Part shown: positions 46,433 through 54,965 of the stretch, one piece after another
Layout of the letters: each line of letters begins with the position of its first letter
Numbering within the stretch: the first letter of the stretch is position 1
Origin: Bradyrhizobium sp. U87765 SZCCT0048
Lineage (GTDB): Bacteria; Pseudomonadota; Alphaproteobacteria; Rhizobiales; Xanthobacteraceae
Reading direction: 5' to 3'
NCBI RefSeq assembly: GCF_018131225.1
Contig: NZ_JAFCMM010000003.1
Location: forward strand, 260,001 to 324,000
Length of the DNA stretch: 64,000 nucleotides
Made by a program: the position numbers and the translations under genes
Notes under the pieces: model-generated
Seen by the model: the letters and a program-made list of their open reading frames with translations, nothing else
Database searches by the model: none
What the model was told of the DNA's origin: nothing

Positions 46433-46963
46433 ATGCGAATTCTGATGATTCTGTCCCCCGAGGTTGCCGCAGCGGAAGATGCGGATCCGGCCATTACGCT
46501 CGAATGGGCCGCGCCGCCGTATTACACATTCCTGGATGCGGGCATCGAAGTCGTGCTCGCATCGCTGGAAGGCGGACCTATGCGGATGGTCGAAAGCGGA
46601 AACGATGCTTCCGCGGCGGATATCGCACGTCTGAAGCAGGATCGCTCCGCTCTCGACGCGTTCGCCGATACGCTCCGCCTCGACCAGGCCTACATGGAGG
46701 ATTTCGACGCTGCTTTTTGCGTCGGTCGGCCAGAACTCGCTTGGCAGTCCGGAGCAGCAAGTTCGGCGGGATCGATCGTCGCCGAGCTCCTGGCGGCCGG
46801 TAAGCCCGTCGCCGTGACGCCAAGCCGAGCCGACCCCCATCCGAAGGGTATCTCGGAAAGGCTCATCGTCATCGGCAACAGCGTTCAGGCCCCGGTAGAG
46901 ATCGCGCGAGCGCTGATCGGGACCATTCGCGAAACACAAGCCAGGAAAGGAATCGACCCATGA
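46433..46963 (+). CDS. DJ-1/PfpI-like protein lacking the usual nucleophile
   Basis: 176 aa from the ATG at 46433. The fold pattern of type-1 glutamine amidotransferase-like proteins is clear: MRILMILSPEV, PPYYTFLDAGIEVVLAS, YMEDFDAAFCVGRPELAWQ and IVAELLAAGKPVAVTPSRADP. The family's cysteine elbow (AAVCHGPxxL) is replaced by AVTPSRADP, so the Hsp31-like or glyoxalase-type catalysis is doubtful. A Cys in AAFCVGR is not at the nucleophile position. Its stop overlaps the next ATG by four bases. Confidence 0.75.
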   Translation: MRILMILSPEVAAAEDADPAITLEWAAPPYYTFLDAGIEVVLASLEGGPMRMVESGNDASAADIARLKQDRSALDAFADTLRLDQAYMEDFDAAFCVGRPELAWQSGAASSAGSIVAELLAAGKPVAVTPSRADPHPKGISERLIVIGNSVQAPVEIARALIGTIRETQARKGIDP

Positions 46964-47859
46964 GCGATCCGACAGGACGACGGCCGTCCTCGAGAACATC
47001 AGGTGCGATCACGGGCGGCTATCAATTTTCTCAAGGCAGCTTCGAAATAACCGTTGCGAGCGACGGCTTCATAACCGTACCGATCGATATCGTTGCACCC
47101 GACCGTCCGCCGGACGAACGCGCGAATATTCTCTCCGTCACGGGCGACCCAAAATCCGGGGTCGTGATCTCAAAAACGAACATTCCGGTCATTCGATCGC
47201 GCGACGACTTGATCATCATCGACGTCGGCGCGGGAAAAAAGTATCAATCCACCGACGGCACGCTTTCAGCGAACCTGCATCTCTGCGGAATCGATCCGAC
47301 CGAAGTCACCAAAGTCGTCTTCAGCCACGCTCACCCCGACCACATCTGGGGTACTCTGACCGAGACAGGTTCTCTCAGGTTTCCGAATGCCAGCTATTAC
47401 GTCGGGGCGGCCGAATGGGATTTCTGGATGGATCCGGATTATCTGACGAATATGCCGGCCGAGCTTCATGAATTCGCCGCAGGCGCGCGGCGCGACCTGG
47501 GAGCGGTCAAGGATCGCGTGGTCATGTTGATGCCCGGCGACGATATCGTCGCGGGATTGCGGGCGCTCGATACCGCCGGTCATACGCCGGGCCATCTATC
47601 GTTCGAGATAGCCGGTGGCGATGGCCTGATCGTCAGCGCGGACGCTGCCACTAACGAAATCGCTTCTTTTCAGCATCCGAAAGCGAGATTCGGGTACGAC
47701 ACCCTGCCCGACCTTGCCATCAAGAACCGGGCGCGGCTGATCGAGCGCGCCGCCCGCGATCGCATAAAACTGCTCGGCTACCATTGGACCTATCCCGGCA
47801 TAGGCTATGCCGAGCGAGCAGGTGTCGACTCGTTTCGCTACGTGGCGGCTCAACCTTAG
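46960..47859 (+). CDS. MBL-fold metallohydrolase
   Basis: 299 aa, ATG overlapping the upstream stop. Metallo-beta-lactamase fold with SHAHPDHIWG (HxHxDH), HTPGHLSFEI (second metal His), SADAATN (Asp) and GYHWTYPG (last His). An N-terminal 30-residue stretch (SGAITGGYQFSQGSFEITVASDGFI) resembles the front of exported MBL proteins, but no signal peptide or Tat motif is evident. Substrate unknown; lactone, sulfatase or quorum-quenching activity are all possible. Last gene of the run, convergent with the STAND regulator (25 bp apart). Confidence 0.85.
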   Translation: MSDPTGRRPSSRTSGAITGGYQFSQGSFEITVASDGFITVPIDIVAPDRPPDERANILSVTGDPKSGVVISKTNIPVIRSRDDLIIIDVGAGKKYQSTDGTLSANLHLCGIDPTEVTKVVFSHAHPDHIWGTLTETGSLRFPNASYYVGAAEWDFWMDPDYLTNMPAELHEFAAGARRDLGAVKDRVVMLMPGDDIVAGLRALDTAGHTPGHLSFEIAGGDGLIVSADAATNEIASFQHPKARFGYDTLPDLAIKNRARLIERAARDRIKLLGYHWTYPGIGYAERAGVDSFRYVAAQP

Positions 47860-47884
47860 GCCAGCAGAACCGTTCCAGGTTTCG

Positions 47885-50671
47885 CTAACCGAGCTCGGCG
47901 ATCAGGCGATCGGCATTGATGAGGTCGGTCGTGGCGAAGCCTTCGGTGAATTTGCCATAGCTCGCTTCAAGCATCGATCGTGCTTCGGCGACACGCGCCG
48001 TGCGCCCCCATAACCGCGCCAGCGAAACGGCAGTCCGCAGTTCAAACGACGGCAGGCGCTGCGACTTGGAACGATCCAGGGACTTCAGCAGCAATTCTTC
48101 CGCTTCTTTTTGGGCAGCCATTGATGATCCCTTGCACAATACGAACTCCGCCTTGATCCGCAGCAGCTCAGGGTAGTTCCATAGTTCCTCCGCGATCGGC
48201 TCGGGAAGTTCGGTGGGGTTCAGGTCGTCGATGTCGAGGTCCGCAAGAACGGATAGTGAGCATACATCCAACCTCGCCTCGATATATTGCGCGATCAGGG
48301 AGTCCGTATCCGTGCGGACGCGAAGACGCATGGCGATTTCGAAGACGCGGCCCCAGGTGCTGTAAAGGCGGTTGCTCGCCACGTACTTGTTCAATAGGCG
48401 AAGGTTACGTTCGGCTTCCGCAATGTCGCCGGTCCAGAGCGCAACCGGGCAGCCGGCCATGCAGATCGCGTAGCCGAGAGAAAGAACGTGACTCGTTTTC
48501 AGGGCGGCCTCGACGGATTGGCGAGCTCTCGCTTTGGCCTGATCGGGGAAGCCTTGCAACCAATCGATACGCGACAGCAACGCGGTCATTGCGACATGTG
48601 CGTCTAGTTGAAAATCGTTGTTGACGGATCGCACCGAAGGCGTCAGTTGGGCCTGCACCATCTTGACGAGACGCCGAGCCTCCTCTTGATCTCCGAGATA
48701 GTGCTGATTGACGCTCAGTATGCGATTTGCGAGGGACTTCGACTTCGGATCCCCGAACGCATTGGCGACCGCTTCGTATCGTTTCGCGAGAGCCAGCGCC
48801 TTTCGATATTCACCACGGCTCCGATGCACGGCCCAGACTCCCCAAAGCGACTGAAGCTGAGCGGATCGGTCGTCGATATGCTCGGCTATTTCGAGCGCTT
48901 TGGTGAAGTTCTCCTCCATCAGGGCCACGTCGTTTTGCGCGTACCAAAGGGCGTGCCCGAGCGCTATCCGCAGACGGGACTTCCTGGCAAGGTCGATATC
49001 GGGACAAGCCAGGGCTCTTTGAAGCCGTTCGCGGTATTCATCCATCAACGACAACCGAAACCAAAGCGGTGCGCTGTCTATCGTGATATCGAAGGCGACG
49101 CTTTGCTGCCCGGACGACGAGAGGGCCCAGTCGATTGCCGCCCGCATATCGTCGATGGTGTGGCCGTAGTAGTGGATCCACTCGGCGGCAGGCACGGTTT
49201 CCCAGTCGGATCTCGCCTTCCGCGCGAGGCGCGCAAAATGCAACGCGTGTTTCAGGTGGAGCAAGTCTTGTTCGCCGCTTTGCCGGAGCTTTTCCAGGGC
49301 GTACTCGCGCGTCGTACTTAGCAGCCGGTACCGGGCGATCTTGCCGGTGAGATCCGTCGTGATAAGGGACTTTTCTATCAAGCCGAGCACTCGTTCTGCG
49401 CCGTTTTTCGCGAGCTCTCCATCTCCCGCGCTCAAGGCGATGGCCGTTTCCATGGTGAACGGACCCATCAGCACTGCCAGGCGAGCGAGAGCGAGCTTTT
49501 CCTCCGCCGGAATCAGATTGAAGCTCCAGTCCAGGGTCGCTCGCAAAGTCTGATGACGCGGCAACGCAGTCCGGCGCCCTCTGGTGAGCAAGGCAAAGCT
49601 GTCGTGCAACTGGGCAGCCAGCCCATCGACCCCGACGAGGTTCACGCGCGCGGCAGCCAGTTCGATGGCCAGCGGAATCCCGTCGAGTCGACGACAAATC
49701 TGGCCGACCGCCGAGAAATTGCTTTCGTCGAGGCGAAAGTTGTCGGACGAGGCGGCGGCCCGTTCGGCGAATAATTCGATGGCCGGGAACGCGAGGGCCT
49801 CCGAGAGCGTCGTAATGTCTTCGGTCGACGGAAAATCGAGACCGGACAGATGGACGAGAAACTCGCCTTCCGCTCCGAGTGGCTGACGACTTGTCGTCAA
49901 CAAACGAACGCCGGGCGCCGCTTTCAGAAGCGCCTCCGCCAGCGGAGCAACCGAATCAAGCAGGTGCTCGCAATTGTCGAGCACGATCAGCATCGACTCC
50001 TTTCGGATCTGGCCCGTCAACGACGCCAGCGGCTGATCGCCAAGCGGCGGCAATCCAAGAACGGAAGCCATCGTGCCGGATATCAGGCGGCCATCCGTAA
50101 GGTGGGCGAGTTCCACGAAGCACAGCTGACACCGTCTGTCGTCAACCAGTCTGGCCGCGACTTCGATAGCGACCGTGGTCTTTCCCACGCCGCCCGGTCC
50201 GACGATCGTAACGAACCGATGACGCAATAGCTGATCGGAGAGATTTTCGACGCATTGTTCGCGGCCGATGATACGGCTCAGCAAGCGCGGTAGGTCAGAC
50301 CCCGTGCACGGGATCGCTTCGGCCTCCAGGACGAGATCGGCCGGCATGTCCTCGACCCGAACGACCGGAGCAACGAAGCAATAACCCCGGCCGGAAACTG
50401 TGCTTATGTACTGCAAACCTCCGCTCTGGTCGCCAAGCGACTTCCGCAGCGCGGCAACGTGGACCCTGAGATTGGCTTCTTCGATGAAAGTGTCGGGCCA
50501 AACGCGCCTTATCAGGGCTTCTTTGCTGGTGAGGTTTTCGCCGTTCTCGACGAGCGCGATAAGAAGATCCAATGCCCGGCTGCCGAGACGGACCGGTTTG
50601 CCGTCCCGATATAGAGCCCTGCGTTCAGGGCTCAGGCGGAATGGCCCGAATGAAAAAGAGTGATTGCCCAT
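47885..50671 (-). CDS. Winged-helix STAND ATPase transcriptional regulator
   Basis: 928 aa. Residues 1-103 are an OmpR-type winged helix (FGPFRLSPERRALYRDGKPVRLGSRALDLLIALVE ... STVSGRGYCFVAPV). The NB-ARC-like ATPase follows with Walker A GPGGVGKTT (158-166), Walker B-like LIVLDNCEHLLD (about 228-239), sensor region LLTTSRQPLGAEGE and GLPLAIELAAARV. The remaining 500 residues are TPR-like helices. This is the architecture of AfsR/MalT-type signal-integrating activators that oligomerise on ATP. It faces the haloperoxidase run, with all its helical repeats free to bind a ligand or partner; a link to that run is inference. Start ribosome site is weak. Confidence 0.88.
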   Translation of the reverse strand: MGNHSFSFGPFRLSPERRALYRDGKPVRLGSRALDLLIALVENGENLTSKEALIRRVWPDTFIEEANLRVHVAALRKSLGDQSGGLQYISTVSGRGYCFVAPVVRVEDMPADLVLEAEAIPCTGSDLPRLLSRIIGREQCVENLSDQLLRHRFVTIVGPGGVGKTTVAIEVAARLVDDRRCQLCFVELAHLTDGRLISGTMASVLGLPPLGDQPLASLTGQIRKESMLIVLDNCEHLLDSVAPLAEALLKAAPGVRLLTTSRQPLGAEGEFLVHLSGLDFPSTEDITTLSEALAFPAIELFAERAAASSDNFRLDESNFSAVGQICRRLDGIPLAIELAAARVNLVGVDGLAAQLHDSFALLTRGRRTALPRHQTLRATLDWSFNLIPAEEKLALARLAVLMGPFTMETAIALSAGDGELAKNGAERVLGLIEKSLITTDLTGKIARYRLLSTTREYALEKLRQSGEQDLLHLKHALHFARLARKARSDWETVPAAEWIHYYGHTIDDMRAAIDWALSSSGQQSVAFDITIDSAPLWFRLSLMDEYRERLQRALACPDIDLARKSRLRIALGHALWYAQNDVALMEENFTKALEIAEHIDDRSAQLQSLWGVWAVHRSRGEYRKALALAKRYEAVANAFGDPKSKSLANRILSVNQHYLGDQEEARRLVKMVQAQLTPSVRSVNNDFQLDAHVAMTALLSRIDWLQGFPDQAKARARQSVEAALKTSHVLSLGYAICMAGCPVALWTGDIAEAERNLRLLNKYVASNRLYSTWGRVFEIAMRLRVRTDTDSLIAQYIEARLDVCSLSVLADLDIDDLNPTELPEPIAEELWNYPELLRIKAEFVLCKGSSMAAQKEAEELLLKSLDRSKSQRLPSFELRTAVSLARLWGRTARVAEARSMLEASYGKFTEGFATTDLINADRLIAELG

Positions 50672-51207
50672 TCTGCGGCCAAACCAATCTTTCCGAGTGC
50701 CTTCTTGCGTCCCCGCTGTAGCAGGTGGCCTTCGGTTGCATCTACCTCATTCTATATCAGACGGTTTCTGCCCTCGGCGAAAGAGAAAACTTGCCAAGCA
50801 GGAAGACGCTCGGTGCTCGACGGCGTTCGAAGCGCAGCCCGCAGGGGTCGCCCCAAACCGCCATAGCGCTTATCGCAACGGGCGCGACCCAGCCCCTCGC
50901 GCCGGAGGGCGGGGACACCATGGCAAGCTCGGGGAATTTTCGGCACCCGGTTGGCTGGACCGGCATCTAGCAGTGGCGCCGACGCGCGGGCGAGAATCCC
51001 TGGATTTCTGCGTGCACGACCGCCTTTCGACAATCACAATGCAACTTTGAATGGGCGCCAGTCGATTCCGTTACACTCTTTTATGTCCCAAACCGGTGTC
51101 CGATACAGCACAAGCCGAGCTGTTCACCGCGGCGGTCGCTTGGATCCGCCGGACCGCAGGCGCGGCTCTCCTGCGTCCGCCCAGCGCCATCAGGCGCAGG
51201 GCGTGCT
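50672..51207. other. 536-bp stretch with no recognisable gene
   Basis: Lies between the regulator start and the end of the beta-CASP pseudogene. Several short frames on both strands have no good start sites or family likeness. It must contain the promoter of the STAND regulator near 50680-50760 (an A/T-richer patch); nothing else was resolved. Confidence 0.5.
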
Positions 51208-52599
51208 CTACAAGTCGAAGCTCTGGCCGCTCTCGGGCATCACCACCTCGGTCGCGGCGAGCCGCGCCGCGAACCGCGTCATCGCCCCTTCCTCGCCGTG
51301 AACGAGAAACGTGCGCCGGGCGCGGGTCTGCCGTTGCCAGGCCAGAAGCTCCGCCTGGTCGGCATGTGCCGAGAAGCCGTTGATGGTGTAGATCCGGGCC
51401 CTGACCGGAATCTCCTCGCCGAGGACGACCACCTCCCTTGCCCCGTCGATGATGCGCCGTGCGAGCGTTCCTGCGGCGGCATAGCCGACGAAGACGACGC
51501 TCGACTGCTCACGGCCGAGATTGCGCTGGAGGTGATGACGAACCCTCCCGCCGGTGCACATGCCCGCGCCCGCCATGATGATGGCGCCGCCGCGAATGGT
51601 GTTGATGGCGATCGATTCTGCGGTCTCGCGCGTGAAGTGCAGGCCATGCAGATCGAACGGATCGCGCCCTCTGCGGAAGAGCTCGGCGGCCGCCGCGTTG
51701 AGACATTCCGGATGCCGTCCGAAAATCTCGGTGGCGGAAATGGCCATCGGGGAGTCCAGGAAGATCTGCAGCGAAGGCGCAAGCCGTCCATCCTTCACCG
51801 CCTCGCTCAGGACGAACAGCAGTTCCTGCGCGCGCTCGAGCGCAAAGGTCGGGATGACGACGTTGCCGCCGCGCCTGAAGGTCTCGGCAATGGCGCCGAT
51901 GAGTTCGTCGATCGACGGTCCAAGCGGCTTGTGCAGACGGTCGCCGTAGGTCGTCTCCATCACCACGACATCGACCTGCGGTGGCGCGTCTCAGCGGACG
52001 TCCCGCATTGCCGAGATCGCCCGAGAACAGCACGCTGGTCGAGCGACCGCCCTCGTCGAGCTTGATGACGATGCTGGCCGACCCGAGAATGTGGCCGGCA
52101 TCGATGAAGGTCGCCTGCACGCCCGGCGCAACCTGCAGCGGTTCGCCATAAACGGCCGTGCGGCCAAAACGATCGAGGCAGTTCAGCGCATCCAGCGTCG
52201 AATAGAGCGGACGGGCCTGATCGCGCGAGGTCGCCCCTGGCCTGCTGCGGCGCTCGCGTCGCCGCGCCTCCTCCTCCAGGAGATGGGCCGCATCCAGCAG
52301 CACCAGCCGGACGAGCTCACGAGAGGCCGCGGTGGTGATGATCTCGCCGCGAAAACCACGCTTCGCCAACAGCGGCAGGCGGCCGCAATGATCGAGATGG
52401 GCGTGCGTCAGCAGGACATAATCGATGCCTGCCGCATCGAAGTCGAACGGCTCGGCATTCTCTTCATCGAGCTCCCGGCTGCCCTGATGCAGGCCGCAAT
52501 CGATCAGGATCCGCTTGCCGGCGACTCGATCAGATGACAGGATCCCGTGACGCTGCGATCGGCGCCGTGAAAGGACAATCTCAACTCACGCTCCCCCAT
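51208..52599 (-). pseudogene. Frameshifted MBL beta-CASP ribonuclease (RNA-specificity domain)
   Basis: The gene can be followed from the ATG at 52599 (MGERELRLSFHGADRSVTG) to the TAG at 51208, about 460 codons, but in three frames. The parts are SVTGSCHLIES; then, after a shift near 52515-52525, KRILIDCGLHQGSREL, LTHAHLDHCGRLPLLAKRGF and VLFSGDLGNAGRPL; then, after a second shift near 51981-51996, VDVVVMETTYGDRLHKPLG, MCTGGRVRHHLQ and INGFSAHADQAELL. The family (KH-less RNase J-like beta-CASP exonucleases) needs these metal motifs in one chain. Either the gene is dead or the sequence has two small errors. Confidence 0.82.
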
Positions 52600-52696
52600 T
52601 CACCGGCGCAGACGCCTTCGCGTGGACGCCGACGGCACGTCCGCGCCGCGCGCGACAAGATCCGCACAAGGGCGGGTCCGTCGTGCATTCGGCGGT

Positions 52697-53134
52697 TCAG
52701 CGTCCCAGCCGCGCAAAAACGCCCGCGGCGATCTGCAAGATGACGCCGGCCAGCCACACGCCGCCAATGGCCGGCACCCAGAAGCCTTCCGAATTGATGT
52801 CGAGCACGATGTGCGACACTGCGACCAGAGCAGCCACTGGAGCGGCAAAGGTCCCGATCGCACTGAGCGTTTCGACCAAGTCCGCTTCCAGGATGACCCC
52901 GCCGATTTTCGGCTCCACATTGTGGAGGTCTCGACGTGGCATATCAATGCCGATGTAGAAGCCGATCGCACCGCAGAGCATCGCCAGCACGAAGAAGCCG
53001 ATCGATTCGAACAACGGGGTTCCGGTCTTCGCCAGGTAGGCGGCAACGAACAGCCCGCACGATGCGCCCGCGGTGGCGAGCCCGATCCGTTCGAGGACAT
53101 GAGAGAACGAGCCAGTGTGCAACCGGACAACCAT
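52697..53134 (-). CDS. Hypothetical membrane protein, four helices
   Basis: 145 aa, ATG seven bases after GGAGG. Four hydrophobic segments (about 20-36, 43-62, 92-108, 120-140) and a short cytosolic loop (MPRRDLHNVEPKIGGVILEADLVETLS). No family motif is recognised. The upstream frame of the same phase is open across the aldo/keto reductase, but that is antisense. It follows nothing else on its strand except the ribonuclease remnant downstream. Confidence 0.75.
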   Translation of the reverse strand: MVVRLHTGSFSHVLERIGLATAGASCGLFVAAYLAKTGTPLFESIGFFVLAMLCGAIGFYIGIDMPRRDLHNVEPKIGGVILEADLVETLSAIGTFAAPVAALVAVSHIVLDINSEGFWVPAIGGVWLAGVILQIAAGVFARLGR

Positions 53135-53349
53135 CGCACGCCTCCGAAGCTTCGAGTAAACGACAGGTGAACTGCCCCTCGCGACGACCGACCTGCATCA
53201 ATCGCCCAAGCACATGCAACTCGTGCGGCTATCCTACCACGTCTCCATCGCTGTCGCTTGGCCCCGGCACGGCACGCGGGTGTGCGCTTGCAAAGCCGGG
53301 CGATCTGTCTCATCCTTTTTCCACCCAGCCCTTTGGGAACCATGGAAAA

Positions 53350-54306
53350 ATGCTCATGAAGCTGCGTCCGCTCGGCCGCTCCGGCCTCACCGTTCCTCCG
53401 CTGTGCTTCGGGTGCAATGTGTTCGGCTGGACGGTCGACGAGAGCGCATCGTTCCGGCTGCTCGACACCGTGCTCGACCATGGGTTGAGCTTCCTGGACA
53501 CCGCCGACGTCTACTCGCGCTGGGTGCCGGGCCATAGCGGCGGCGAGTCCGAGACGATCATCGGCAAATGGATGAAGGCACGCGGCAACCGCGGGCGCAT
53601 CATCCTCGCGACCAAGGTCGGCATGGACATGGGCAAGGGCAAGGTCGGGCTCAAGCCCGACTACATCGCCCGCGCCGTCGAGGATTCCCTGCGGCGGCTG
53701 CAGACGGACACCATCGATCTCTATCAGTCCCACAAGGACGACGAGGCGACGCCGCAGGAGGAGACCCTCGCCGCTTACGACAAGCTGATCAAGGCCGGCA
53801 AGATCCGGGCGATCGGCGCCTCGAACTTCTCCGCCCAGCGGCTGCAGGAGGCCCTCGACATATCCCGGACGAGCGGACTTCCACGCTATGAGTGCCTGCA
53901 GCCCGAGTATAGCCTCGCGGAGCGAGCGAGCTTCGAAGGGCCGCTGCAGCGTGTCTGCGAGGACAACGACATCGGCGTGATCACGTTCTTCTCCCTCGCC
54001 GCAGGCTTCCTGACCGGCAAGTATCGCTCCGAGGCGGATTACGGCAAGAGCCCGCGCGGCGCGCGCAGCATTCCCAAATACCTCAATCCACGCGGCATGC
54101 GCATTCTCGCCGGGCTCGACGAGATCGCCGGCGAAACCGGCGCCGAGCCGGCGGCGGTCGCGCTGGCGTGGCTGATGGCGAAGCCTGCGGTCACCGCGCC
54201 GATCGCCAGCGCGACCAAGCCCGCCCATGTCGAGACGCTGGCCGCAGCGACCAGGCTCGAACTGACAAGGAGCCAGATCGAACGCCTCGACGCAGCCAGC
54301 GCCTAG
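53350..54306 (+). CDS. Aldo/keto reductase
   Basis: 318 aa from the ATG at 53350 (MLMKLRPLGRSGL); the ATG at 53356 is an alternative. TIM-barrel oxidoreductase with Asp/Tyr of the active site in LDTADVYSRW, Lys in IILATKVG, His in LYQSHKDD and the NADPH-binding end region (AIGASNFSAQRLQEA; PIASATKPAHVETLA). It reduces aldehydes or ketones with NADPH; close to the voltage-channel-beta/YghZ-type subgroup but the substrate is unknown. Monocistronic. Confidence 0.92.
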   Translation: MLMKLRPLGRSGLTVPPLCFGCNVFGWTVDESASFRLLDTVLDHGLSFLDTADVYSRWVPGHSGGESETIIGKWMKARGNRGRIILATKVGMDMGKGKVGLKPDYIARAVEDSLRRLQTDTIDLYQSHKDDEATPQEETLAAYDKLIKAGKIRAIGASNFSAQRLQEALDISRTSGLPRYECLQPEYSLAERASFEGPLQRVCEDNDIGVITFFSLAAGFLTGKYRSEADYGKSPRGARSIPKYLNPRGMRILAGLDEIAGETGAEPAAVALAWLMAKPAVTAPIASATKPAHVETLAAATRLELTRSQIERLDAASA

Positions 54307-54337
54307 ACGCCAGCTCCGCGGTGCGATCCACCTGCGG

Positions 54338-54805
54338 CTAACGGCTGTTCCGCCAATCCTTCTTGGCCGAGGCCTTGCCATCGGACGCGTCGGAGATCCG
54401 CCAGCCGTCGGCGGAGCGGGACAGCGCGAAGGTGATCTTGAGCGTCCGAATGCGCGGCTTGCCCTGGCCGAAATCGTCGTCGAGCTTCACCACCGCGAGA
54501 ACCTGCGCCTTTGACGGCGTCTGGGATGCTGTCGTGACGGCCACGGGCTCGACGATGCACCAGTCCTGTCCGGCGACGAAGAAATCGGCGTCGATCGACT
54601 TGGCCCGGCGATAGGTGCGCGCCAGATCGGCATCGAACAAGCGCCCTGCCAGCGCATCATTGAGCCCGCTCTGTTCGCTGTGATTGCAGCCCTGGCCATA
54701 GGCGGCGTAGAGCTCGGTCACGGCAGCCTCCGGCGTGATGCCGGCGGCGAAGGCGGATGATGTCGACGCCGCTGCACGCCAGAATGCGAAGAGCAATTTC
54801 TTCAT
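54338..54805 (-). CDS. Secreted DUF3828-like protein
   Basis: 155 aa, ATG nine bases after GAGGAG. A signal peptide (1-20, STSSAFA) is followed by a small alpha+beta domain (AVTELYAAYGQGC ... FDADLARTYRRAKSI, DADFFVAGQDW, VKLDDDFG, DGWRISDASDG) of the NTF2-like/DUF3828 kind. Function unknown. It lies convergent to the reductase, downstream of the RND operon on the same strand. Confidence 0.75.
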   Translation of the reverse strand: MKKLLFAFWRAAASTSSAFAAGITPEAAVTELYAAYGQGCNHSEQSGLNDALAGRLFDADLARTYRRAKSIDADFFVAGQDWCIVEPVAVTTASQTPSKAQVLAVVKLDDDFGQGKPRIRTLKITFALSRSADGWRISDASDGKASAKKDWRNSR

Positions 54806-54965
54806 CGTATGAACTCCTCAAAAAAACACCGTCGCGGCCAGGCCTTACGACGCGGACCAATGGTGCAGATCAAACAGCTTTGTTGGATCACGGGCTTTCG
54901 CCCGATGCAAGCGCGGTGCTCGATTACACCCGAGCGCTCGTCGCCCCGCGGGGCGACGAAGGCTC

